Positions 36,401 to 45,002 of a stretch of DNA of 64,000 bases are shown here, piece after piece (positions within the stretch are counted from its first letter, which is position 1; every line of letters starts with the position of its first letter). The DNA comes from Terrisporobacter vanillatitrophus (GTDB taxonomy: Bacteria > Bacillota > Clostridia > Peptostreptococcales > Peptostreptococcaceae), in NCBI RefSeq assembly GCF_051148895.1, contig NZ_CP154625.1:3720001-3784000 (forward strand), in the 5' to 3' direction. Under the pieces are notes generated by a model. It had not been told where the DNA came from, made no database searches, and saw only the letters and a program-made list of their open reading frames with translations. A program made the translations under genes and the position numbers.

Positions 36401-37681
36401 TAAATTATTTTCTTCTAATATAACTACTAAATCTTTGATTTTAGTTTCTTCTAAAAACTTAATTATTTTAGAATATAACTTATAAGAATCTTCTTCACTT
36501 ATTTTATAGTCTTCTAAGAAGTTCATGATTTTGTCTACTATTTTATTTTTAGAAGCAAAGTCTGCAAGCATAGAGTCCTTCACTTTTGAAATCATTGATT
36601 TTCTTAATTCATCATCAATATTATCTATACTTTCTAATATAGATTCATCTATCATGTTTTCTATTTTGATTTTATTCTCACTTATCCATGATGATAAATA
36701 AGGTATAGCCTTTTTGATTAAATCTGATATATACTCACTAGAAATTCTTCCAAAGTGAATTGGTAATATCTCAAAAACTGTCAAATCTATATCCTTTGCT
36801 GAAGCAAATATTTCTTCAACTATGTCTTTTAATTTGTCTTTACCCTCTTCAGATTTTATTAGTTCACCTAATTTTTCATATATGATTAAACTTAGTTTAT
36901 CAAATTCTTCTTCACTTAAAATATCATCTATAGTTTTAGTTCCTATAGTTTTTTGAAGATCTTTTAATAATGTTTTTATATCTATTAATGATAAAGACTT
37001 GTCTACCAGTGATTTTGTTTCCTTTTTATTGTCTAATAGCTCATCAATAGAATTCATTATTTCACAACTAATAATTCTTGTTACTTTTTCTCCACTGTCT
37101 TTGCTTATTAATTGACTTAAATATATCTCACCTTGTTCTTCATATAAATCACTTAATAAATGCTTTAATTCATCATTAGATTCAATATTATTAATAATTT
37201 CTTTATATGCATAATCAACTATATAAGATATTTGTTTTTCACTTAATAGTTTTTCTAATTTTATATTTTCCCCAATATTAGTTATTAATTTAGGCAATAC
37301 TTCTTTTAAACTACTTCTTAAAAACTCTTCTCCACTTATTAAAGTTTCATTCCAACCAGGTATTTCTTCTATTTTTTTATTTTGAAAAACTTCATATAAG
37401 GATTCTTTGAAAAAATCTTCACCCACATCTTGCATGGCAAGTTTAAAATTTTCCCCTAGAACCTTATCCCTCAAGGTTTCTGAATTTATTATGTCCCTTT
37501 CTACTAAATCACTTATTTCTTCTATAAATTTCTCTTTATTTTTCTTTACCGCTCCACCAATCTTTAATGGTGTATATTCTTTAAAGATCATATTAACCGC
37601 ATATTTATTTGTAATATAACCTGCTACGCCACTGGAAAAAGCCTGTAGCAATAGAAACAATCCATTTTCTAATGTAATCAT
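33428..37681 (-). CDS. Giant double DUF445 membrane protein
   Basis: 1417 residues, roughly three to four times the usual size of a DUF445 (YheB-like) protein. The N-terminus has a transmembrane segment with GVAGYITNKYAVNMIF. A long charged, probably helical region follows (~40-680). Another membrane unit at ~685-765 has FLGTIVGLIFGITMA and GVVGIMTNVIALWMIF, which repeats the first motif. A second long helical region comes next, and the C-terminal hydrophobic hairpin GGFGLIFGINVYFSIVLFIIDII. So two DUF445 units appear fused. Function is unknown; the family is envelope-associated and in Bacillus linked to spores. Start chosen at the ATG at 37681 (GGGTGG five bases upstream); an in-frame GTG at 37690 is possible. 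It lies 40 bases after the ArsR gene, likely co-transcribed. Confidence 0.85.
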   Translation of the reverse strand: MITLENGLFLLLQAFSSGVAGYITNKYAVNMIFKEYTPLKIGGAVKKNKEKFIEEISDLVERDIINSETLRDKVLGENFKLAMQDVGEDFFKESLYEVFQNKKIEEIPGWNETLISGEEFLRSSLKEVLPKLITNIGENIKLEKLLSEKQISYIVDYAYKEIINNIESNDELKHLLSDLYEEQGEIYLSQLISKDSGEKVTRIISCEIMNSIDELLDNKKETKSLVDKSLSLIDIKTLLKDLQKTIGTKTIDDILSEEEFDKLSLIIYEKLGELIKSEEGKDKLKDIVEEIFASAKDIDLTVFEILPIHFGRISSEYISDLIKKAIPYLSSWISENKIKIENMIDESILESIDNIDDELRKSMISKVKDSMLADFASKNKIVDKIMNFLEDYKISEEDSYKLYSKIIKFLEETKIKDLVVILEENNLINEEKVINIILDKWDTEGKELSKLFLKRQTSKTLNKLVDQDLNKLFNKNIKPKLYDLIMDNKIKITSYLDKTIFNLVHDKIESLLNSKIKKLFNKEKVDGFSSLLPNKIVNILNKNKINYKKIINKEISNYIKNIKIQDIINESEEKLVNSITEKAVDFTKKEANKFKSYEVKDLLNKINSKEDLPEEISNKLYENIKNNLPTIIDGRVKKLIYDNLIKLDEEEICNIAQSFMGKQLKPLSMFGAFLGTIVGLIFGITMANINGVYGFYNNVTNTLMACFLMGVVGIMTNVIALWMIFCPYEKNKFVSKIPLFKVFSIGYIPSHKNSFASGMAHFIDNELLSGNRVVNSFELQKDNFKNHIMSNIKDSNYMAILDFVRNKKHSLAKKTYGTILKLLKKNNNKICNSIGNGLLDIECGKFVSVDFINNKANDLIDIINQKEDKIIEYLEEKLKTNKSLQEVLPEELITTVNNKIEKQVNDYINKNLEDSYVEDVIKNIIFRNEKTYNYIMDKSIKDIISEKSLLSIQNSVKTDKFINITLLSLKEQLNNYLQDYLAREFPEEKKFDELFDGKVKEKLDNNIYNLTGMVSEKLISYIKGNNELISSTVIKIVRKNLNFFVKIAYDFADGDGLVKDVINTVINNKIENLIVEDKDKLSIILYNYLEKEIYPSKVKDLGLKSAEINTSLLLDRLVFSLKQNEDFKNNMHSTSDLVISNICEIKAKNISKIVGVSNIQQAYDKYKEIINIVSNNIIDNLNSNKEEANEFVRVLVEEKVLKHFYSISLVEVSWELNKDDVTYVVDNLLESINSSKVINYHVLQICRNAYISSIRNNKLSSMINRDILESDMYNSLNLIFENKDFNYKNRVVVESIIDILLDDKLNFITEEFKLYTTNNIIDAGFNTIERNIIPMLRSLDLQSITLEEVDKMHPKEIHELFRSFAGDFFIKLYIYGGFGLIFGINVYFSIVLFIIDIIYTKRIDSRVEESKYKLFKE

Positions 37682-37720
37682 ACTTACCACCCATCTGTCT
37701 TTTTATTTTTTACTTTTATA

Positions 37721-38002
37721 TTATCTGACATAATTATCTTTTAGAATTTGTAGTATACTTTGAACCTTCTTATCTTTCACAAAATAGGTTATATTTAATC
37801 CATCCTTGTTACTATCTAATAACTCATGTGCTTTTAATATAGATAAATGCTGAGATAGTCCTGACTGAGTTATATTACTTAACTTTTTATTTAATTCTCC
37901 TACTGTCATTGGTTTTTCTAGTAGGTAATATAAAATCAGTAATCTATTTTCATTAGCTAACACTTTCAATTGTCTTGCTAACATTTTTGTTTTTTCTTCC
38001 AC
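37721..38002 (-). CDS. ArsR-family transcriptional regulator
   Basis: 93 residues, a single winged-helix domain: QLKVLANENRLLILYYLLEKPMT, recognition helix around SNITQSGLSQHLSILKAHELL and wing DSNKDGLNITYFVKD. No CVC metal box in the DNA-binding helix, so the inducer may not be a metal at that site. Start GTG with GAGGAAG 6 bases upstream. A TATAAT -10 (38039-38034) lies just below a perfect 52-bp palindrome that covers the -35 region, suggesting autoregulation. It precedes the giant DUF445 gene, the obvious second target. Confidence 0.88.
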   Translation of the reverse strand: MEEKTKMLARQLKVLANENRLLILYYLLEKPMTVGELNKKLSNITQSGLSQHLSILKAHELLDSNKDGLNITYFVKDKKVQSILQILKDNYVR

Positions 38003-38050
38003 TATTAAGCTTCCTCTCTATTTATGTATGTTTATTATAATAGTATTTCC

Positions 38051-38102
38051 ATTATTAAATTTAAGTATATTAGTAATTACTAATATACTTAAATTTAATA
38101 AT
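38051..38102. promoter_or_regulatory. Perfect 52-bp palindrome in the ArsR promoter region
   Basis: Each 26-base arm is the exact reverse complement of the other, without a spacer: the first arm begins ATTATTAAATTTAAGTATAT and the centre is AGTAATTACT. It covers the expected -35 region of the ArsR promoter (-10 at 38039-38034). It is therefore a likely operator, possibly for a dimer of dimers. As RNA it would form a strong hairpin, but no T run follows on the minus strand. Confidence 0.75.
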
Positions 38103-38142
38103 TATGTCAATATTTTACATATTGTTATGATTTCTTACAATT

Positions 38143-38172
38143 AAAAAGCTATAAGATTTAATCTTATAGCTT
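38143..38172 (-). terminator. Terminator after the Cof phosphatase gene
   Basis: Minus-strand AAAGCTATAAGATT / AATCTTATAGCTTT stem then TTAATT. Confidence 0.8.
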
Positions 38173-38189
38173 TATGAATTCTCCTAAAT

Positions 38190-38984
38190 TTATAATTCAA
38201 AGTATTCTTTTATGGCATGTACTACTCCATCATCATCATTTGATTTAGCTCTATAGTTACATATCTCTTTTAATTTGGGGTGGGCATTATCCATTGCATA
38301 ACTATATTTACAACTTTGCATCATTTCATAGTCATTTAAATAATCACCAAAAGCCATTGTTTCATCATAAGAAATATTATAATTTTCTTGAAGAATTTTT
38401 ATAGCTTCACCTTTATTTACTCCTGGATTCATTAAATCTACCCAGTTATGTCCTGATAAACAAACCATTAAGTTCTTATTATACTTTTCTAGCAATTTAA
38501 ATGCATTATTTTCTGCATCAACTTCATCAAAAACAGCTAATTTACATATTTTGTCTTTATCTAATACATCCATTAAATCTTCTACCATTTCAAGTTTTGC
38601 ATAATACATTCTTGCATTTTCTAAAAATACTTCATTATCATTTTCCACATATGCAGATTCAACACCACATAAAATAGGATACATGCCTTCCCCTTGTCTC
38701 ACATCCTTCAAAGCTTTTTTAACTTCTTCTGTGTTAATTTCATCTACATAAATAGATTGTCCATTATCATATACAATAGATCCATTATCACTAATATAAA
38801 CAAGGTCTCCCTTTATATCTTCAAAGTTTTCAAGTAAATTAAAATATTGTCTCCCACTAGCAATAGCAAATTTAATATCTTTTTCTTTTAATTTTTTTAC
38901 TAAATCAAATAAATATGGTGATAAGTTCTTATTACTATCTAATAATGTACCATCCATATCTGCTGCAATTAATTTTACTGTCAT
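38190..38984 (-). CDS. Cof-type HAD-family phosphatase
   Basis: 264 residues. HAD motif I AADMDGTLLDSN (~6-17, nucleophile Asp), motif II IASGRQ (~42-47), motif III Lys in GVNKGEAIKIL (~188-198) and motif IV AFGDYLNDYEMM (~210-221), with a C2 cap between. Members dephosphorylate sugar phosphates, FMN, PLP or similar; the substrate cannot be told. GAGGGAG precedes the ATG. Confidence 0.9.
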   Translation of the reverse strand: MTVKLIAADMDGTLLDSNKNLSPYLFDLVKKLKEKDIKFAIASGRQYFNLLENFEDIKGDLVYISDNGSIVYDNGQSIYVDEINTEEVKKALKDVRQGEGMYPILCGVESAYVENDNEVFLENARMYYAKLEMVEDLMDVLDKDKICKLAVFDEVDAENNAFKLLEKYNKNLMVCLSGHNWVDLMNPGVNKGEAIKILQENYNISYDETMAFGDYLNDYEMMQSCKYSYAMDNAHPKLKEICNYRAKSNDDDGVVHAIKEYFEL

Positions 38985-39069
38985 ATTCTATTCTCCCTCT
39001 AATATTTTTCTGTTATTATATCATTAAATTTTTTCATATATTTCTTAATCTAATATTTTTATAAATTAA

Positions 39070-40484
39070 TTAATCAAATATAAACATTAATTCATAATAT
39101 TTATCATATATTTCCTTATTGAAACACACAAAGTATACCTTTTCAAGTTCTTGAGATGAATATTTCTTTAGCATATCTCTAATTGCCTTACATGCTACAA
39201 TACATGCTTTTTCATAGGGATATCCGTAAACTCCTGTACTTATAGCCGGAAAGGCTACAGTTCTACAATTGTTTTTTATAGCTTCTTCTATGGAATTTGT
39301 ATAACAAGAATATAAAAGTCTATCTTCATTTGTATTTCCTCCATGCCATATTGGCCCAACAGTATGAATGACTTTTTTACATGGAAGATTATAGGCTTTT
39401 GTTATTTTTACTTCTCCTGTTTTACAACCATTCAAAGTTCTACATTCCTCTAAAAGTTTTGGTCCTGCTGCTCTATGAATAGCTCCGTCAACTCCACCAC
39501 CACCAAGAAGGGAATTGTTAGCAGCATTAACTATTGCATCAACTTTTAACTTTGTAATATCTTCATTTATAATTTCTACTCTTTCTTTTAATTTCTCTTT
39601 TTTAAAATCAATCTTATTTATTAATTTATATACTTCATCTTTTCCCCTTAGGATCTCAAACCATCTCTTTGGAATACTTTCAAAACCATATAAAGCCCCT
39701 GCTATTCCACCTGTTACTGCGGCTGTTGTGTCCGTATCATTTCCAAGAGCTATGGCCTTTTTTATAGCCTCTTCATAAGAATTACTTTCTCTAATAACTT
39801 TAAAACTACTCTTTAAACAGTCTATTACATGTCCTGTACCACTTTCTTTTACTACATCTTTTGGTAAGATATCATTTATTAACCCTTCTAGATACTCTTT
39901 GTCATGTTCATATATTTCTTTTAATTTTTTTATACTTATTTCATAGGCATCGTTAAAGTCATTTCCTTTTAAAATATATCTAATTATAAGGGAATATAAT
40001 GCACAGCATATTTGGTTATTAATATGACCATGTGTGATTAATGATTGAGTATGAACATCCTCTACCAGATCTTCATCACTACCATCATGTAATAAAGGAA
40101 TACCTAGTACCCTCATTAATGATCCATTCCCTTGTCCTTTTTTTATAGTAAACCCACTTTCATAAGGTGATGTTCCTGCACTGTATTTCATCAATGATTG
40201 CATTGTTTGACCACCTACATCAAATACATTATTATCTACAGCTAAATGACCCCACGTCCACCAATCAAGTAGTTTATCTGCTAAATTTTTAATATCAAGC
40301 TTCTTACATTCTAAAAAACTTTCTAATACGCATAAGAATTGTGCTCCATCATCAGAATAAGTTCCAAAAGGTATATCTTTGTAGGTTTTCTCAAATCCCT
40401 TTGGTGGAATCATATCGATTTGCTCAAAAGGTGGAATTTGGTTAGGTGGATAAAATTCATAAGATGTAGATTTGCAAGTACTTT
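39070..40484 (-). pseudogene. 5'-truncated ADP-ribosylglycohydrolase/macrodomain fusion
   Basis: The open frame runs from the IS21 edge to 39070. Immediately inside the edge it reads TSYEFYPPNQIPPFEQIDM, then IPPKGFEKTYKDIPFGTYSDDGA: the early part of an ARH (DraG-like) domain, including the first metal motif SDD. The second metal motif GNDTDTTAAVTGGIAGALYG follows at ~225-245 from the ATG at 40413. A complete macrodomain occupies the last ~170 residues (DAIVNAANNSLLGGGGVDGA, CKTGEVKITKAYNLPCKKVI, AFPAISTGVYGYP). The usual N-terminal ~30 residues (GDALG region) and a start with a ribosome site are missing. Both domains act on ADP-ribosylated targets, so the intact protein probably removed ADP-ribose. 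Translation from the internal ATG cannot be excluded. Confidence 0.78.
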
Positions 40485-40526
40485 TGACCCACTTTTTAAA
40501 ATTTTTACGGGTAAAATTGACCCACC
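40485..40526. repeat. Left end of the IS21 element with two TGACCCAC boxes
   Basis: TGACCCACT at 40485 and TGACCCACC at 40518, 33 bases apart. The matching boxes at the right end are in reverse orientation. Confidence 0.8.
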
Positions 40527-40653
40527 TAAACTATATTAATTCTACATTGTATCCTTCGGATTTTAAACGAGTTAAATTAACATAAACTTGTTTTGTAGAA
40601 TGATTTAATTTAATAAAATTATTTAATTGTATCAACCTATCGGTTAACAATTC

Positions 40654-40959
40654 TCAAAATAAATCATTATTATTTATTGTTGAAAAGCTATCAGAAGCAC
40701 CTGATAGCTTTCTATTATTTTCTAACTCTTCTAAAGTCATAAAAGTATTATTTGAAGGTTCTTCAACTACTGTCTTAATTAAATACTTTTTAACACTACG
40801 ATTATAGTAGTACTTATTGCTATTTCGCAAAATACTTTTAAATACATTGGCACTGACATTATAATTTTCAACTATGTACTTTTCTCCAACTTCATGTCCA
40901 TTTTCATTGTAAAATTCGATTACTTTGTCCAATTCATTGATTAAATCTTTCTTACTCAT
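40654..40959 (-). CDS. Third ORF of the IS21 element, unknown function
   Basis: 101 residues, charged and mostly polar, no transmembrane segment. Its ATG overlaps the istB stop (ATGA) and GGAGG lies 9 bases upstream, so it is translated as part of the istAB operon. The middle section GEKYIVENYNVSANVFKSIL (~25-44) could form a helix-turn-helix-like pair, but I do not recognise a family. Classical IS21 elements have only istA and istB, so this is either an accessory subunit or a passenger. Confidence 0.65.
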   Translation of the reverse strand: MSKKDLINELDKVIEFYNENGHEVGEKYIVENYNVSANVFKSILRNSNKYYYNRSVKKYLIKTVVEEPSNNTFMTLEELENNRKLSGASDSFSTINNNDLF

Positions 40960-41708
40960 CTACAGTTTCCTCCTTTTCCCTTTACTCTATAACTATCACC
41001 TGTTATACTAACTATATGAGAGTGATGAATTAGTCTATCTAAAATTGCTGTAGCAGCAATTTGACTAGTGAAAACTTCATTCCATTGTTTAAATGGTAAA
41101 TTTGTGGTTATTATAAGGGAGTTTTTTTCGTATCTGTGGCGGATAAGTTGAAAAAATAAACTCTCTTTTTCTTTGTCCATAATTAAATATCCTAACTCAT
41201 CAATTATTAGTAAATCTATTTTACTTAATTTCTTTAGCTCTAAATTAATATTTCCACAGCTTAAAGCTTTTAATAAATCATCCATTAATTTACTAGCATT
41301 AATAAATGATACCTTATATCCTTTATTGCATGCTTCAACTCCTAAAGCCGTGGCAATATGACTTTTTCCAACGCCCGGAGGGCCTATCAAAATAATGTTT
41401 TCTTTTTGTTTTATGAAGTTTAATTCACTTAATGACTTTAATTTTTGTGTATATGAGTGATTGTGAAATGAAAAATCATATTCTTGAAATGTCTTTATAC
41501 TTTCAAAATTAGCATTTTTAATACTTCTATCTACTGATCGCTTTTGCTTGCCTATTTCTTCAACTTTTATTAAATTTACTAGGAACTCTTTATAACTAAG
41601 CTTACTCTTTATAGCCTTTTCAATTTCAATGGTATATTGCTCTCGCATTTCTACTAACTTGAAGGATTTTAAGGTATCTATAATATATTGATCTAAATTA
41701 CTTTTCAT
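40956..41708 (-). CDS. istB: IS21 transposition helper ATPase IstB
   Basis: 250 residues. DnaC/IstB-type AAA+ ATPase that chooses targets and stimulates IstA. Walker A LIGPPGVGKSHIATALG (~105-121), Walker B LLIIDELGYLIMD, sensor 1 IITTNLPFKQWNEVF and arginine-finger region ILDRLIHHSH. The ATG at 41708 has AGGAGG five bases upstream; an in-frame ATG at 41726 precedes that site. Overlaps the istA end by 11 bases. Confidence 0.95.
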   Translation of the reverse strand: MKSNLDQYIIDTLKSFKLVEMREQYTIEIEKAIKSKLSYKEFLVNLIKVEEIGKQKRSVDRSIKNANFESIKTFQEYDFSFHNHSYTQKLKSLSELNFIKQKENIILIGPPGVGKSHIATALGVEACNKGYKVSFINASKLMDDLLKALSCGNINLELKKLSKIDLLIIDELGYLIMDKEKESLFFQLIRHRYEKNSLIITTNLPFKQWNEVFTSQIAATAILDRLIHHSHIVSITGDSYRVKGKGGNCR

Positions 41709-43164
41709 ATAAGCCTCCTTCGTCATAATAATCCAAACTTCTTACTAAATTTTCTTTTGGAATATCAATATTCTCATCAGTAAAAATAATATCAAAATAT
41801 TTATCTTTAATTGTGGCTTTTATATCATCAATATGATAAATATTTTTATCTAGGCAATAACTTAAAATTTTATCAATCTTATCTTCGCTATATAAGTCTG
41901 TCAATGCTAATATTTTTCTGGCATGATAACTAGGTTGTTGTAATACTTTAGCAGATTCATCTAGATACCTTTTTCCATTTAAAAATTTGGATGTCATTAA
42001 TCTTTTTACTTGTGGTATTGATTTGTTCATATTGTAGCTAACGCTATTATAGTGTTCTTCAATTCTATTAATATCACAACTAGATTTTGTTAAGTCATGT
42101 GTGGCTATAATTTCACCATCATAATACACACATAATAAGTAACCATAGGAAATTCTAAATTTAACGTTTTTATCAGCATATTTTGCAGGAACACTATATT
42201 TTTTACCTTTCACTGATATCAAACAATCAAAGCTTACTTTTCTTGGCTCATTGTATTTGAAAGAATATAGATTTTTAGGTAGAGGTAAGAGTGATTGTTT
42301 TTCTTCTAAATACATCTGACTGGGTATTCTTTTAGTGGTTGTATGAATTTTATTATTCCACTTATCAATAAAAGCTTTTGCTGATTGATTTAAATGATTC
42401 ATATTTTCAAAAGAATTACCTTTTATAAAATGTTCTTCTATATAATTGAAGGGTCTTTCTACCTTTCCTTTTGTTCTAGCCCGATAGGGCATACATGCAT
42501 TTAGTTCTGTTCCAAGATGTGCTGCTAATAGTAATGCATTTCTATTATATTGAGGTTCTTTTTCTTTTTCATGTTTATCTACTAAAGCTTTTGGATTGTC
42601 TATTAATAGCTCTACTGTTGTTCCTTCTAAATTATTGAATAAATTTTCAATTGCTTCATATATAGCTTGTCCATCAATTGATAAAGAGAAGGCTATCGCC
42701 TTATAGCGACTGTAGGATAATATTAGACTAAAGCAATACACCTTAGTAATTTTGTTATTAATAATAATGTTATATTCTGACCAGTCAAATTGAGATTGAT
42801 CTCCTGGTTCGGTTTCAACTCTTGTTGTAGCCTTGGTTGAAATCTTTTGTTTTTCTTCTTTTAATTGATTTAAATATCTATATATAGGTCCAACACTTCC
42901 TTGATATCCTATTTTTTCTAACTCTTCATAGATTCTTGATCCTATAAAGTTATATTGTGGGTCTAGATACCATTCTTTTATTTTATCTTTGTATTCATCA
43001 ATTTTTGTAGTATAAACTCTTGCTTTATAAGGCTTTCTATGTTCTTCTCTTAATATTTTTCTAACTGTATTTCTTGATATTCCCAACTCTTTAGCAATTT
43101 TCCTTATACTCATTCCTTTCTTTTTTAATTTTTTTACGGTTATCCAATATTCCACATCTTTCAC
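41698..43164 (-). CDS. istA: IS21-family transposase IstA
   Basis: 488 residues. N-terminal helix-turn-helix (KKKGMSIRKIAKELGISRNT, ~14-33) for end binding, then the DDE integrase core: Asp in QSQFDWSEY (~125-133), Asp in LLIDNPKALV (~198-207) and Glu in TKGKVERPFNYIEEHF (~238-253). A C-terminal Mu-type beta domain follows. Start GTG with GGAGG 7 bases upstream. No disabling mutation seen. Confidence 0.95.
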   Translation of the reverse strand: MKDVEYWITVKKLKKKGMSIRKIAKELGISRNTVRKILREEHRKPYKARVYTTKIDEYKDKIKEWYLDPQYNFIGSRIYEELEKIGYQGSVGPIYRYLNQLKEEKQKISTKATTRVETEPGDQSQFDWSEYNIIINNKITKVYCFSLILSYSRYKAIAFSLSIDGQAIYEAIENLFNNLEGTTVELLIDNPKALVDKHEKEKEPQYNRNALLLAAHLGTELNACMPYRARTKGKVERPFNYIEEHFIKGNSFENMNHLNQSAKAFIDKWNNKIHTTTKRIPSQMYLEEKQSLLPLPKNLYSFKYNEPRKVSFDCLISVKGKKYSVPAKYADKNVKFRISYGYLLCVYYDGEIIATHDLTKSSCDINRIEEHYNSVSYNMNKSIPQVKRLMTSKFLNGKRYLDESAKVLQQPSYHARKILALTDLYSEDKIDKILSYCLDKNIYHIDDIKATIKDKYFDIIFTDENIDIPKENLVRSLDYYDEGGLYEK

Positions 43165-43330
43165 CCCGTTACCTCCATTTCATACAATTTTCACTTTATA
43201 TGAAATGGTATTATATATTTAAGGGTGGGTCAATTTTGTGTGTAAATAGTGGGTCACTTTTAAGTATAAATCAACAGTATATATGTATATATTAGCAGAA
43301 TTTTTTCAACCTTCCATAATATTTGTAAAT

Positions 43331-43380
43331 AAAAAAGCTATTAGCAACTATTTACAATTAGTTGCATAACAGCTTTTTTA
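43331..43380 (-). terminator. Terminator of the teichoic-acid-type cluster
   Basis: Minus-strand AAAAAGCTGTTATGCAACTA / TAGTTGCTAATAGCTTTTTT stem with a T run, just past the last cluster gene. Confidence 0.9.
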
Positions 43381-43401
43381 TGCTAGAAAATAACTTTTAC
43401 C

Positions 43402-44988
43402 TTATATTAATTTATCTTTTTTTAAATAACTAATAAGTCGCTCTGTATTTTTATTATCGTTAAATTCAACTATTTTACGGTAGTTATCTATATATTTTTT
43501 ACTTTGATTTTGCAAATAATTTTTTTCTATAACTTCTGATAATTTATCTGGTGTATAACAAATATCTCCAAAGCAATTTTCTTCATTTAACATGAGTTTC
43601 GTTCCTTCTCCATATTGCTCCATACAGTAATCTTTTTCTTCCCAGTAAAAAATAACATTACTACCCCTATAGAAAGCATCATAAGAAATTGATGAGTAAT
43701 CTGTAATCAATACTTTCGCTTGTTGAAGTAAATCATCATATTTATCTTTAAAATTCATATACTTTTTCATATCATCCTCAAATTCAGTAATCATTTCTGC
43801 AATTAATGGATGAGGTAAAATAATAACGTTGTTTTTATACTTATCAGGTATAGATTTAAAAATTCTTGATACCATTTTATAATATTTAGACTCAGTAAAA
43901 TCTAATCTTGATTGGTTATACTCCCAAGGTCTCCACGTTGGCATTATTATAATCTTGTCAGCATCTTTATTCCATTTATTTTTATCAAATTTAGGGAGTC
44001 CACATATATATATATCATTTAATGAATAATTTGCACAATCAATGAAATGTTGTGCCTCTAGTTTAGATGACACTACAACCTTTCTAATTGCATTAGTTTC
44101 TTTTTTATGAAACGCAGATCTAATTTTTGCTACTAATGGTACCATATATGTTACTCCATGTTGTAAAAATATAAAATTCAGGGACTTACTATTTATTCTA
44201 CGCACTGCATATTTATTTGCTACTCTTAGCTCTATAGAATGTACTAGCGCTTCTGTACCCATGAAAGTTTTTGCTTTAAAGAAATATAAATAATGCTTAA
44301 AGGAATACTTATATATTACATTTTTTTTATATTTTTTTGCTATGTCTATAAAATCTTTACATTTTCTATCAATTACATAGAAACTATTACTATAACCATT
44401 ATCTAATAAATATTCATATATTACTGATGCACTTTCTTCATATCTAGAAGATTCTTTTTCATACAGCAGTACAATATTATTAGCTTTTAAAAACTTTGAT
44501 ATTATATATGATATATTTATTTTTATCTGTTCTAAAAATTTATCTGTTCTATTTATTTTTCTAACTGTAATAAACATGTTATTACCTATACTTTGGCGAA
44601 TATATATAGATGTATTAATTTTTTTTATTATCTTTACTCTTTCATTTAAATATTTCTTTTCTCTACGTGAATATTTTAATCTATCACTGTAAATTTTTCC
44701 ATTATGTTTATATACAAGTTTTACTATATTATGGATTTCTCCATGGACTACATCATTTACAGGTATTTTAGTAATATATAAGTTTGATAATGTTCTTAAA
44801 TATTTGACATTCATTATTCTCTTAAATGGAAATCTCATCTTATATTTATGATTATTCACTTTAATATTTATATTTTTTCTATTAATCTTATTTTTTTTAT
44901 TATCTTGTATAGATATACAGCCAATTAGATATATATTAACATTTGTTATTATTGTTTTAATTCTTATATTATTGATTTTTTTCTTCAT
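43402..44988 (-). CDS. CDP-glycerol glycerophosphotransferase-family protein
   Basis: 528 residues. The N-terminal ~170 residues are very rich in Lys, Asn and Ile with no recognised domain. The C-terminal ~350 are the TagB/TagF-like GT-B fold: LLYEKESSRYEESASVIYEY, FIFLQHGVTYMVPL with the conserved HG, KFDKNKWN, IIMPTWRPWEYNQ and VLITDYSSISYDAFYRGS. Family members add glycerol phosphate units to wall teichoic acid at the inner face of the membrane. Last gene of the cluster. Confidence 0.88.
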   Translation of the reverse strand: MKKKINNIRIKTIITNVNIYLIGCISIQDNKKNKINRKNINIKVNNHKYKMRFPFKRIMNVKYLRTLSNLYITKIPVNDVVHGEIHNIVKLVYKHNGKIYSDRLKYSRREKKYLNERVKIIKKINTSIYIRQSIGNNMFITVRKINRTDKFLEQIKINISYIISKFLKANNIVLLYEKESSRYEESASVIYEYLLDNGYSNSFYVIDRKCKDFIDIAKKYKKNVIYKYSFKHYLYFFKAKTFMGTEALVHSIELRVANKYAVRRINSKSLNFIFLQHGVTYMVPLVAKIRSAFHKKETNAIRKVVVSSKLEAQHFIDCANYSLNDIYICGLPKFDKNKWNKDADKIIIMPTWRPWEYNQSRLDFTESKYYKMVSRIFKSIPDKYKNNVIILPHPLIAEMITEFEDDMKKYMNFKDKYDDLLQQAKVLITDYSSISYDAFYRGSNVIFYWEEKDYCMEQYGEGTKLMLNEENCFGDICYTPDKLSEVIEKNYLQNQSKKYIDNYRKIVEFNDNKNTERLISYLKKDKLI

Positions 44989-45002
44989 TTTATTAATATA
45001 TC

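Larger units (their letters stand above)
40485..43256 (-). mobile_element. IS21-family insertion sequence, apparently complete
   Basis: 2772 bp bounded by TGACCCACT at the left and its complement AGTGGGTCA at the right. Each end carries a second TGACCCACC copy further in (left at 40518, right ending at 43232), as IS21 elements carry repeated transposase-binding sites. CTTT occurs directly outside both ends (40481-40484 and 43257-43260), a plausible 4-bp target duplication. It contains istA, istB and a third small ORF in one operon. No stop or frameshift is seen in istA or istB, so it may be active. Confidence 0.88.

Noticed and set aside
39515..39778. Plus-strand frame antisense to the ARH/macro fusion
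   Set aside because: No ribosome site and the opposite strand codes a clear domain with catalytic motifs.
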